Assembly (NCBI GenBank): GCA_009731375.1
Contig: BJOX01000048.1
Location: 621,907-685,906 of the forward strand
DNA from: Paulinella micropora
Taxonomy: Eukaryota > Cercozoa > Imbricatea > Euglyphida
Length of the DNA: 64,000 nucleotides
Direction of reading: 5' to 3'
The notes under the pieces were generated by a model. It was not told the DNA's origin, made no database searches, and saw nothing but the letters and a program-made list of their open reading frames with translations. The position numbers and the translations under genes were made by a program. Shown here in pieces: positions 11,414 through 20,919 of the stretch (the first letter of the stretch is position 1; each line of letters starts with the position of its first letter).

Positions 11414-12940
11414 ATATTGTGCCATAGGCAACACCCGTGTATCCATTTCCTTATGTTGGTATCCCAAGTCTCGCCCGTGTTTCGGAAAACCGTCCGAGGC
11501 CTCCTCCCTCTGTCTCCGGAAATACTCCAACCTCGTGTTGACCAGAGCAACGATTCTGGCCCTCGTCCACTCATCATCCGACTCGCTCTCCTCTTCCTCC
11601 TCCTCGTTTTCCCCAATTGCAAAAACCTCCTGTTCCGCTGCCTTATTCTCCTCTCCCTTCTCAATCTCTACCCGTGCCGCCCTGAAATCGTTCGCCACCC
11701 ATGCCCCCGGTATGTCTTCTTGGTCCTCCTCTGAGTCGTATTCCACCACTCGATACACCGGAGCGTTTCCCCCCCGCCCATACCGTACCTCTTCTCTGTG
11801 ACAGTCGATGTGAGTGTGCATACGGTTCAGCGCGTCAAAGCTCCATAGAAGTCCCCCTGTATATGCCGGGACGACCCAAAACCTGTGTGTATATGTATTC
11901 CCCCCTTCCAGGTCAAACGCCAGCAGTATCGTGCCCGTCATTGCCGTTGTACCCGACACCCCCTTCACCCAACCCCGTGTCGCCCAAAACAGCTCCTTGA
12001 ACCATGGTTGCTGCCCGTGCTTGTCCAAAAAGTGTTTTCCGATGAAGCTGATGGCCGCCATGGTATCGTTGCCGATGACCACATCCCCTCCTAAACTCTT
12101 CAACTTGGCCCGAGTATACGCCAGTGGGAGATTTGATCTTTTAATTTGACTAACCGACGGCGTCACTCGCATCGCCTCATGCCTCTGACTCACCTTCCAG
12201 TGTGTCTCCAGTAATTGTCGTTCTCGCTCCCGTGTCCTCTCTCTCTCACTTTCTTCTCGCTTCTTTTCCTCTGCCATACCCTCTCCCTCACTTCTCTCCC
12301 GTTCCCCTTCCAATCTCGCTCCCTCCTTGCCCTCACCCTCACTGTTCTCGCCCTCTTTGTACCCTTTTCCTTGTACCCCCGATCCGCTACATGCTCGCCC
12401 CTCTGCCTTCTGCTGTTTTGCATGCCGTTCCCCATGTCTCTCGTTTATCTCCTCGTCTCTCCGTCTCTTTCTACCTATGTCAGATCCACATATTCCCGTG
12501 TCTTCAAGCTCCTCCCCATCTCGTCCCTTTCCGGGCTCCCGTATCCCGATCCGTCGCCCCGTCGCCGTTGTCGCCTCGCTCTCCGTTCCCCTGTCATACG
12601 TCAAACCCCCATTCCCGTTCGTGATCTCCCCCTCACTCTTTCCTGGCTCACCTGCCGTGAAAACCCCCACGATCTTTACGTCATCGTCGCTGTTAGACCT
12701 GCGCGGCCGCGTTTCCTCTTGCCGCGGAGGCCGCTCCTGTTCATATATACCATGAGTGCGGTCATGTTCCCGTTCCATTTCCTCTATCGTTTGTTCCGTA
12801 CCCGCGATGAATCCCGCACCCTCCGGCTGTCCCTGTCGTTCCTGAGTTCCCGCTCCAGCCCCTGCAATCCACCCCTGTCGATCCGGATGCACATATGGTA
12901 AATGAAAGTGTGGTGTTCCGCTTGTACCCGAACACCCCAC
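11414..12940 (-). CDS. Protease region with basic and acidic arms
   Basis: A long open frame starts with Glu/Arg-rich low complexity (about 12190-12700), then a retropepsin-like fold: SLGGDVVIGNDTMAAISFIG near 12040-12110, later GTILLAFDLEGG and LLWSFDALNRMHTHID, which matches the usual LLG-x-D-(F/W)-L element. The expected catalytic DTG reads DTM, so the Gly is replaced and activity is doubtful. An acidic tail (ENEEEEEESESDDE) lies at about 11560-11620. The frame stays open to 11078, but the last ~110 codons overlap RT in another frame and are probably not used. Confidence 0.65.
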
Positions 12941-13341
12941 TTCCCGTATATCAAGGGTTGTACCTCTTTGTCCATCCCCGGTCTAGGCGCCGCCGCATAA
13001 TTACCCCGACTCTTTCGAAATCCTCCCCGATATTCGTCCCGATAGCCACCCCGCGATCCTCTCCCGCCGTTGTTGTCGTTCCTCCGATACCCGTCCCGCA
13101 TTTCCTCCCGTCGCTCTCCCTCCGTGCCTTTGGGTCGCATGTTGGCTGCCCGGTGGTAGTAACCCTTATCCTTTCGCGTCCATCCCTTCGCCTTGATATT
13201 GGCCTCATTGAACTCCCGCAGTGCCGGGAGTTCCTCTGGCGGGAACATGTCCTCCACATCCCGTGCCGTACCGCCTCTTTCAACTCCCAGTATGCCTCGT
13301 CTCTGTGTTGCTGCCTGCAAGTGTCTAAATTGTCGTGCCAC
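12850..13341 (-). CDS. Gag C-terminal RGG-rich region
   Basis: After a helical part (PPEELPALREFNEANIKAKG) comes a Gly/Arg/Tyr-rich tract including NNGGRGSRGGYRDEYRGGF and RKSRGNYAAAPRPG. RGG boxes bind RNA, and this part probably replaces the usual CCHC zinc knuckle, which I could not find anywhere in this Gag. Frame changes near 13270-13300 and 12850-12940 break the continuity with its neighbours. Confidence 0.55.
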
Positions 13342-13389
13342 ATAATTTCATCCCGTGGCTCACCTGGCAGTTTCCCTTAATTTAGTACC

Positions 13390-14147
13390 GTGGCTGCCCC
13401 TTTAGCTCCGTGTTCGGCAGAGCCCTGTTATGGAACTCTGCGTCGAATTTTACCCTTTCCCCTCCTCGAGGCGCCCGATCTGCATGAAACACTTGCGGTG
13501 GTCACCGCTGCTGTCGTCGCTCCTGGTATCCTCCGTCCCCATACCTCGAGCCCCATGGTCTATACCCCCCGTCATGCCTTGGCGCCCGATCTCCCCCCCC
13601 TNNNNNNNNNNCGTCCGCCCCCCCAAAAACCTCCGCTGCCTCCATAGTTGAACCTTGCCTGTGGCCACTTCGCGGTCACCGCTGGCAATATGATCACACG
13701 ATCGATCAACGCCGGGTCTTCCTCGTGTAATACCCAGCTGACCGGATTGTAAGTGGTGTTCAACCCCTGCCATCGGGTTTTGCCCTCCGGCGTGATATCT
13801 GCCAACGCTATCACCTGTGCCGCGATCTCCGGAACCACCGCTTTCGTCTCTTTATCCTTCCATATCCCCGCCAGAACCATTGGATATATCTCCTTCTTCT
13901 CATGCAACAGACTGAGCCCCGCGATACTAGCAAAGATGTCCCGTAATGCCGTCCTCTTCATAACCAGAGCCTGTGCCGCGTCCTTCAGCGCCTCTATCTC
14001 ATCCCCCCCGTCAAAAAGTTGGTGAAACTGGTATACGTCGGCGAACACAAAATGAGCGACATCGACCACCACCTTCTTGTTATTCGCCCCTCGCTCCCCG
14101 AACTCCTTTTTGAACCGCTCCTCCCATACATGCGTGTCAATTTGCAA
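13390..14147 (-). CDS. Gag-like ORF, capsid-type segment
   Basis: The open stretch includes VVDVAHFVFADVYQFHQLFD, a helical block (EIEALKDAAQALVMKRTALR) and WPQARFNYGGSGGFWGGG, running into a 10-N gap at 13601-13610. After the gap a Gly/Tyr/Arg-rich frame (GGYRPWGSRYGDGGYQERRQ) continues with one in-frame stop near 13507. This looks like a structural protein rather than an enzyme. The low-complexity glycine run at the gap makes the local sequence uncertain. Confidence 0.5.
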
Positions 14148-14337
14148 GTAACCGCGTGTGTTCGTCCCCCGATCCTACCAAGTTGCCCAACAAGTAGCAC
14201 ACTTGGTCCGCCGCGTCCCCACACAGTGCCGCTTTTGCCTCACTCCGCAAAGCCACAATGAACTTACGTACCTTGTTCATATACTCATACTCGTGCTGTT
14301 TGCTCGCAACCATTTGCCTCTCTCCATGTTCCTGCAT
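14137..14337 (-). CDS. Small gag-region ORF
   Basis: The 66-codon frame (KVRKFIVALRSEAKAALCGD) overlaps the next ORF by about 11 bp in another frame. It is helical and unrecognised, and is probably one slice of the same broken gag. Confidence 0.35.
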   Translation of the reverse strand: MQEHGERQMVASKQHEYEYMNKVRKFIVALRSEAKAALCGDAADQVCYLLGNLVGSGDEHTRLLAN

Positions 14338-14427
14338 CAGCTGCGTCTTACGGAGCTGTCCCAGGATCCTGTCCCGTTGTTCTTTACCGTCGATATTTGA
14401 CTTGCTTGTGCCACGCCGCCTCCGCTT

Positions 14428-15361
14428 TTATCCTTTTTCCCCTTCCCGTGATCTCGATCTGTATTCCGATTCCTCTGAATCCGAGCTCGCCGCTCTCTCC
14501 GACTGCCTTCCCTTCTTCTTCTTTTTCTTCCGCTTTTCCGGGGACGCTGTTGCCGCTTCCGCTTCCGCCGCCGCCATCCGAATCCTGATCCACGTATACC
14601 AACCCCGCACACATCCGTTCAGGATGGACAAACCAAAGACCCATTGCCGCAGTTCCTTCCGTTTTGCCTCCTTTTCCGCATCTGTCGCCGCATCGTTCAA
14701 CGCCGTTGCCTCTTCCAACAACTTGTACAGTGATGCATCCCTCTCCTCCATCTTTGCCCCCACGTCAGTCGGCCCCGCCATATATTCCCGCATGGCGTCA
14801 TACGCCTTGCCCGCCAACCCTCTAAGGCTCCGTGCCCAACCCGTATGGCGATTCTGTACCAGATTCGCCAGTTCCTCCGCCGGGTTCCTGGAAAACGCAT
14901 CCACCATCTTTGCGGCCGCTTGTTGTAACTCCCGTCTCTGCGCCCCCGCTGCCAGACACAACGACTTGATGTCCCCGTTTGATATATATACCCCCTCCTC
15001 CATCCGATTCATCACGAAATTGGGCAGCTTCGTTTTACTCACTTTGTCCCGGTAAAAACCAACCCCTTTCCGCCAAATGGATCAGGTCCACCATCATCAT
15101 CCCCGGCCCATATGTAGGTTTTCCCTTAGGCCACGTCCACGTCGGCCACTGGTCTACCTCGCTGTATATGCCCCCTTCGTCCTCCCTTTTTGTCCACACC
15201 TTGTAGTTTTTCGTCGACAACTGCCTGTATATCTCCGGTGCCATCTCCGGCGTACGTTGCATCAGTTCGTGGAAGAATAGCGACATAGTCGGTGGGTTCC
15301 TCACATACGTCGGATCCGATGCCGCCGGCAGTGCCTCCGCCTTAGCCTCCGTGTACCGCAT
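14428..15361 (-). CDS. Gag-like ORF in two frames
   Basis: Frame one (15035-15361) contains SLFFHELMQRTPEMAPEIYR and WPTWTWPKGKPTYGPGMMMV. Frame two (14428-15042) contains VGFYRDKVSKTKLPNF just upstream of the overlap, then a mainly helical region (AEELANLVQNRHTGWARSLR) and a Lys-rich, Ser-rich end. The switch falls at GGAAAGGGG near 15065, a homopolymer, so an indel is the likely cause. Fold and role resemble a structural Gag segment. No enzyme motif is present. Confidence 0.5.
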
Positions 15362-15367
15362 TGGGTC

Positions 15368-15583
15368 CTACCGTCGGCTCGCCGGTGTAAACGGTATCGC
15401 GCGAATGGTCGGTCCTATCCATCCCACGTCCTCGTCGTCTCTGAACTCCGGTGCCCCAGGTTGTGCCTCCATCTCGTATTCTAAAGTATAAAATATATTA
15501 TGATTGAAACCGTGATCCCCATATATACATGTTCCCGTGGCATTATTATATCTGCTCACTTTACATCCTCCCCTGATCCCCAA
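15368..15583 (-). CDS. Small acidic gag-region ORF
   Basis: The convincing part starts at the Met near 15471 and reads MEAQPGAPEFRDDEDVGWIG to a stop at 15368. It is followed after a few bases by the next ORF in another frame. No domain is recognised. Confidence 0.35.
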   Translation of the reverse strand: MGIRGGCKVSRYNNATGTCIYGDHGFNHNIFYTLEYEMEAQPGAPEFRDDEDVGWIGPTIRAIPFTPASRR

Positions 15584-15713
15584 GTCCGTGTCTCCCGTTC
15601 CCGCCCTGTTCCCCCTTTATATCCCCTGTCTGTTTTCCTTTTTGTTTTGTTTTCTGTAAGGCCACCCGTATCTGTATTTACGCTCTGTCCCTTCTCCCTT
15701 CCCCTCCGCTTCT

Positions 15714-15878
15714 CTATATCTCTTCCCGCATATATTCGTCCCACATCTCCTTAGAGAGGCCTTGCATCCACTCCACTACTTCCGCTCCTGTCTCCAGCTT
15801 CTCGACCCCCTCTTCCCTCCCCGATACCCCTTCCTTCTTCTCTATCTCCCCGTCAGATTCCTCGCCCTGGTCGTTCAT
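15714..15878 (-). CDS. Small acidic ORF (54 codons)
   Basis: The ATG at 15876-15878 opens MNDQGEESDGEIEKKEG and ends MWDEYMREEI before a TAG at 15714-15716. It is glutamate-rich and helical, with no recognised domain. It sits between two larger gag-region ORFs, and is either a small gag-region peptide or a frame slice of one. Confidence 0.3.
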   Translation of the reverse strand: MNDQGEESDGEIEKKEGVSGREEGVEKLETGAEVVEWMQGLSKEMWDEYMREEI

Positions 15879-15905
15879 TGCGTTATTCCGTTCCTCCTCT
15901 TCCCG

Positions 15906-16466
15906 TCACTGTTGCCTCCGCTCCTTTTCTAAAGTCTCAATCCATGCCCATGTTTCGTGACTGTCCCAATCCTTGTCCGGTGTGGTTTTCTCCACCCTTT
16001 CTATGATACTCCTGATCCGTAGCGGTCCCACAAACATTCTCCAGCTGTCCTCCCCCCGGTCCTTCAAAGCCTTCACCCACTTCCTCGCGTGTTCCACCTT
16101 CCCCTTGGCACATGCCCATGCCGTATGGATTCTCTCTGCCGTCCATTTCCCCTGTACTTTGGTCAACACAGCCATGAAACTGTATTGGTACTGTGCTTCC
16201 TCCGTCATGGCAAACACCCTCCACAAACCCTCGTCGTTGCTATACCAACGATATTGCAATTCCCACATAGCTCGACTTGCCATCCACCTCGCATCCCTTC
16301 GGACCCGATCAGTGTCCATAATCGCTCCCACCCGTTCACCCCACCGATATCCCATTTCCTCTACAAACCTTTGAGCCTCCTCATCCATCTTATATTCCAC
16401 TCCCCCTATCTGTCCCAACTTCTTTTCCTCCTCCGATATCCCCATCCTTACCTCCCGTATGCTCAT
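15906..16466 (-). CDS. Gag-region ORF with tryptophan-rich core
   Basis: About 186 codons starting MSIREVRMGISEEEKKLGQI. A helical, Trp-rich centre (RWMASRAMWELQYRWYSNDE) is followed by AERIHTAWACAKGKVEHARK. This is the best-preserved globular piece upstream of pol, and capsid-like by position and helicity. It overlaps the upstream ORF by about 76 bp in a different frame. Confidence 0.5.
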   Translation of the reverse strand: MSIREVRMGISEEEKKLGQIGGVEYKMDEEAQRFVEEMGYRWGERVGAIMDTDRVRRDARWMASRAMWELQYRWYSNDEGLWRVFAMTEEAQYQYSFMAVLTKVQGKWTAERIHTAWACAKGKVEHARKWVKALKDRGEDSWRMFVGPLRIRSIIERVEKTTPDKDWDSHETWAWIETLEKERRQQ

Positions 16467-17173
16467 CCGATGCCGTATTCTGTCCTAAAGTAGGGACAGG
16501 AGTTACTATGTCTTGTGTCTGCCGCCGATCCCTCCTCCTTCTCTTCCTTCTCCTCTCCTCCTTCCTATCCTCCTCTTCCACCATTGCCCGTTCTTTGCCC
16601 CTCAGATACGCCTCCCACTCTACCATCGCCCTAACATAGGCCTCCTCTGCCTGTCGTAGATCCCTCGTCTCGTGAAAATGCATTGCCGTATTAGAAACCT
16701 CGTCCTGAACCCGCTCCCGTGTTATAAGATATTCCTCCTCCCGCTTAGATACCCAAAACGACAACATGTCCCCTTCCTCAGAGTCCTCCTTCTCCTCTGT
16801 CTCCTCACTTGTCGCCCCACCTTCCTCGTCTTCTTCCTCCAAAGCCTCCTTTGTTTCCTTACTTCCCTTCTCCATACCCAAAGTAGGTACCCACGTGTGT
16901 CCCTTCATGCATTTATCTTCTCCTCTGTCTCTTCCGGGCTCTCGCCACCTCCGCCTCCTCATCCTTCCTGTGTTCCGCGTATTCCCGTCTCTTCCGTTTG
17001 AGAGACTGCAAAGATTCCCTGAACCGTCTCATCTCAGCCGATATTTTCGCCTTCTCTGCCCTGTTCATTGCCTCCCGTCTCCTTTCGAGCTCGTGAGGGC
17101 AGGCCCCCTTCTTCCTTTCCCATTCCAACGCTTGTTCCCGCAAGGTTTCATATTCCTTATCTTTCGCTACCAC
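16390..17173 (-). CDS. Charged gag N-terminal region in two frames
   Basis: Two overlapping frames (16913-17173 and 16390-16962). They are rich in Glu, Lys and Arg and probably coiled coil (REQALEWERKKGACPHELER). A VPTLG pentapeptide occurs twice in the second frame. I recognise no domain. Confidence 0.4.
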
Positions 17174-17209
17174 CTCCTTGTATACATCCTTGCCTATGCT
17201 TATCTGCCC

Positions 17210-17705
17210 TTACATCCACACCCCCCTCTCTCCCTCTTCGTTCTCCTCTTCCCACTTCTCACGCCACAAATCCTCTAAACCCCGTATGTCCTCCTTCTTC
17301 TCCGCCTTGTCAGACTCCTTGTTTTCCATCGTGCACCTATTGTAGGGCATAAGTCCCCATGCTCTGCTTCCCCCATACCACAATACTCCCCTTTTCCATT
17401 CCTCCCACCATCCGTTCAAGTACTCTCTATCTCTCTAGACTCTCTTCAAGTCCCCAGCAGCTTCCAAAACCTCAACTCCTTCAAGTTCCCCTGTCATCCT
17501 CTACGCACTTCTGCTCCTCAACCCCGCGTTCTCTGTCACCCCAGTCATACTCGTACGTGATATGGTCGAAACAGCCAATAGTCCTCATGTGGTAAAAAGT
17601 CCGCAAACACCCCCTAATCTCTCCCTTTGACTTGGCGTGTCTCTGACGCTTTTTGTCCGCTATACCCGTCTGATTTGTTGACCTCTTTTTGCGCCATGAT
17701 GGCAT
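17210..17705 (-). CDS. First ORFs of the gypsy element
   Basis: Two frames: 17481-17705 from a true ATG (MPSWRKKRS, later FYHMRTIGCFDHITYEYDW) and 17210-17419 (WWEEWKRGVLWYGGSRAWG). Both contain aromatic, ordered-looking stretches unlike the low-complexity neighbours. These are the most 5' minus-strand ORFs I would call. They could be the start of Gag or a small leader protein. Confidence 0.4.
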
Positions 17706-18051
17706 GGACTTACCCCCTTCGAAAACCTCATTTATCCTTGGAATTCCGAGCTTTTTTCAAGTTCCCTGTTTAGTCCCCCACCCCTATTCCCATTCCCTCG
17801 GGTGGCAACCCGCTCGCTTACCTCCTCATTCCGAAAAATTGTTTCTCCTGGCCCCCTTCTTCCGACCGACGTGTCCACCCCCAAACCGTGCCTTAACAGC
17901 AACAACAACATTGACAAGCAAACGGGAAGTAGGGGCAGCCGACCAAAACGCAACCAACAAAAGAAGGAAAATACAGCGAAATCAGAATGACTCGGGAGCA
18001 CCTAAGCCAGCAGAAGGCAGCTCTACAAAAAAGAACAAACAACGTAAGGAT

Positions 18052-18481
18052 ATGAAGCACTGTCAGGCAGCTGAAACGCTCTTTCGTCTGGAATCTGCAC
18101 TCTTTGCTTCCCTCAGAGACTCCACTGATGTAGAAACGATCCAAAGATTCACGAGATTTGCTGATCGTCTCTCTCGTGATGGGAAGGAAAGAATAAAGGA
18201 GGTTAGGTTGGCATCAACTGAGTGTGGCGGGTGTGGAAGCGAGGCTAAAAACCACTGTCCAGGATGCTTGATTCCTTTATGCGATAACGACGACAGCTGT
18301 GCCTGGAAGTGTGTCTGAGTTAACACGGTGTGAAGACTGTGTGCATTCTTGTGGGGATCCGCAGGGCGATGAAGAAAATGGCTGTGGGAAAGCATTGTGC
18401 GTAAAGTGTAGAACAGACGTATCTTACACGGAGGACTTGTACCTTTGCCGAGGCTGTGCTGATGAATTTTATTCCTGGTAA
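18052..18481 (+). CDS. Antisense Cys-rich zinc-type ORF in the leader
   Basis: A plus-strand ORF opposite to all other element genes. The frame is open from 17689, but the plausible start is the ATG at 18052 (MKHCQAAETLFRLESALF). A helical region is followed by CGGCGSEAKNHCPGC and LCDNDDSCAWKC. One frameshift near 18312-18318 leads to TRCEDCVHSC, CGKALCVKCRT and YLCRGCADEFYSW, then TAA at 18479-18481. Repeated C-x2-C pairs suggest two or three zinc sites. I cannot name the family. It may be an antisense accessory gene of the element or a captured host exon. Confidence 0.5.
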
Positions 18482-20742
18482 CGGCAGAGAGTAGCGGAAA
18501 CACGTGTGAACAGCGGCCAGCAAGGGGTCCTGGTAAACCCACTGACATCTTATCATAGTTTTTTTTCTCCACTACTTGACGACTTTTTTCAATCTAATAA
18601 GTGATTTGAAGAACGCTTGCTTTTCAAATCCTAGAGCTGAAGAGAAAGCATGTAAGTAGGCGAACATCAAGCGAACAACTGCGTAATCATGATTCAGAGT
18701 CGACCTGGACCAGTGGCTCTCGGTACCGGAGATCTTCACTCCGACAAGCTTGAAGTAGAGTAAATTTTTTTATAATTCAAAATCGAATAATAAAAGAAAT
18801 GAAGTGAGAGTCATGGTGATGAAAAGAAAAACAGGATTGCCAGTTCAAGTTGTGCAGAAACTGGCCGGGTGAGTCGGGCAGTGGCAACTTCAAGTTCCGA
18901 TCAGATGATGATTGAAGAAGGGTAGCTAAAGTTTGGAACTTGAACCGGTCAAGTTGTAAAACTTGCGGCACGGGCCTCCGACCAGGGGCCGGTGAGGTGC
19001 CGTGCCAATTGAAAGCGGTGAATCCTTGAGAGTCCAAGCTGCGACAAACTCAAAAATCCGAAACATGAACTTCTTTCCATGAAACAAAAATATATCATAT
19101 TTTTGAACTGAGCTGGTTTAATGATTCAGTGACCCTACAACTCAGGAGGCTTCAAAACTCGTAGCCTCGGTCGGACTGTCACCTGATTACCGGTTGGGCT
19201 CCGAACCATGAATGAACTTGATCAACTTCAAGCAGGCGGGCCCAAAAACCCCGCTACTACTTGAATCCGAACCGAGTCGGAAGACAGCCTTAGGAACAAC
19301 CGGTGGCATCATCAAAACCTGTCAATGTATTGTAAACCGTAGTATTGTGACTAAAGCTGAGAACAACGTGCACTACATCATCTGTCACTGTTTTCAAGTT
19401 TGCCGCAAAGGGGCAGGGCTTGGCAAGTCACAGTTTCAGTTTTGAAACTCATTTCCCGCCTTTTCCAGTCTTTTCAAAATTATTAAATTATACGGACGGT
19501 CCTTTTACTATTTGAGAGTCTTCTCCCGGGCCCGCTCTTTTCATCCCTCACGTGAATTCCATACTTCAATTTTACAGATTCGAGCATGTTATATATTTTT
19601 ATTCCGACACTACCGTGTGTCACTTGAACTTGTGACATTGAACTTTTTCAAGTTCCGGGCCTTACTCAGTACTACTTTCCGTCAACTCTTTTCATCACTT
19701 TTTTTCTTCTTCAGCTTCTGTTTTTTTTCCCTTTCAGCGGTTTGTCTCCGGGCCCCCGACCTTAAGTTTTCTGAGTCTGCTTTACTTTTTCAAGTCTCTC
19801 TTTGAAGTCAACAAGGTTACGGTCGCTATTTTATTATCTATCTTTTTTCGCTATTTATTATTACCTTCACTATCTTTTTTCGCTATTTTATTGTCTATCA
19901 GTATTATTATTATTAGTTAAATATCATTATCTTTTCTTTCCTTCAAGTTCAAGTTTTTTTTCAGTTTTTTCTTCTTTTTTTTTGATTTTTTTTCAACTTT
20001 TTTTTTTTTTTTTTTTTTTAACCCCTTCTCTTCATAAAATCTCACAAAATTTGCTTCCCCTGACTTCTTCTGTTTCCCCTTTCGTTCTCCCACGCCTCCG
20101 TTCCCCCAAATATGCCCGATTCTTCACAAAATCCTTACGTCTCAGCGTCCGTTTCCATGCTTCCGACCCCAAGTCAAAAGGGCATCCGAGTCTCTAGCCC
20201 CCAAAACCCACGGAAAACATCACCAACCCTCAATCCATGATGAGCAAACACGAATTACACATTCCTTCATAGTTTCCTATACATGTATCCTTATATGTAT
20301 AAATGAGAGAGTGTCCCCAAACTGTGTCTGTTCCCCAGCAACCCTTGCCCTGACACCAAACCGACTGAAAACCGCACCCCACCTCCACAAAAGCATGCCT
20401 CATATCCCTCTGGACACACCCACACACCCGGAACCCCAAGGCAAGCATCCATACCCTCGAAAACCTCACACTCCCCACCTTTGAGCTGAGAGCTGTCCAG
20501 TCCCAAAACCTCTAGTCACGGCAACCCCTGCCTTTCTGCATAACAGCCCATGAGTAGCACTCCTGTCCAAGAAAGTCATTGCCCCTACCCCCTTGCATGC
20601 CCCTGTAATCAAAACAGCTCAGGAAAAAGCATATAACCCCAGGAAGCGCATCAGAAAAATTCCCCCCTCTCCCATTTTTCTCTCGATGTCTCTTTTCAAC
20701 AAAAAATTCCGAGAAACAGAGGAAAATTTCCTCACCCCGTTT
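18482..20742 (-). other. Long untranslated leader of the gypsy element
   Basis: No convincing ORF on the minus strand. A T-rich section (about 19680-20035, with runs such as 19998-20019) and scattered short AT-rich stretches are present. About 2.2 kb between primer site and the antisense ORF is long for a retrotransposon leader. Confidence 0.5.
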
Positions 20743-20760
20743 ACTGTATTAGCGACTCCA
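20743..20760 (-). other. Candidate primer-binding site
   Basis: The minus strand reads TGGAGTCGCTAATACAG starting three bases after the 5' LTR end. TGG pairs with the CCA end of a tRNA. I cannot say which tRNA matches, so only position and TGG support it. Confidence 0.4.
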
Positions 20761-20763
20761 GAT

Positions 20764-20919
20764 TGTTACGATAGTAGGATATTTAATAAACATATAACTG
20801 TTACTAACGATATGAAGACTGAGGAATACCTAAAGTAGGGACTCCGTAATCTACAGACCAAGGATCAACCGACAGACCGGAACGATCAGTATTGCCATTA
20901 TATACCGGGTGGGATGGCA
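20764..20919 (-). repeat. 5' LTR of the gypsy element
   Basis: The upstream copy of the short LTR, with a 2-base insertion and about six substitutions relative to 4035-4188. At about 95% identity the insertion is not recent. It holds the only promoter candidate for the element. Confidence 0.85.
20898..20904 (-). promoter_or_regulatory. TATA-like box in the 5' LTR
   Basis: The minus strand reads TATATAA about 15 bases into the LTR and it is conserved in both LTRs. In so short an LTR this would leave a very small U3. The assignment is by motif only. Confidence 0.35.

Larger units (their letters stand above)
4035..20919 (-). mobile_element. Giant Ty3/gypsy LTR retrotransposon with tiny LTRs
   Basis: Two direct repeats of 154 bp (4035-4188) and 156 bp (20764-20919), about 95% identical, start TGTTAC and end GGCA on the plus strand. 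They enclose minus-strand retroelement ORFs in the order gag, protease, RT, RNase H, integrase, then an extra ORF; protease-RT-RNase H-integrase order is diagnostic of Ty3/gypsy. A 13-nt polypurine tract abuts the downstream LTR and a TGG-starting primer-site candidate follows the upstream LTR. A clear target duplication is not visible (TTTTC against ATTTC at best). The internal region of about 16.6 kb is very long for such short LTRs. Several frameshifts, three 10-N gaps and LTR divergence suggest an inactive or imperfectly assembled copy. Confidence 0.88.

Noticed and set aside
12202-12901. Plus-strand Pro/Ser-rich frames opposite the gag-pro region
   Set aside because: Shadow frames of the GC-rich minus-strand coding sequence, with no motif.
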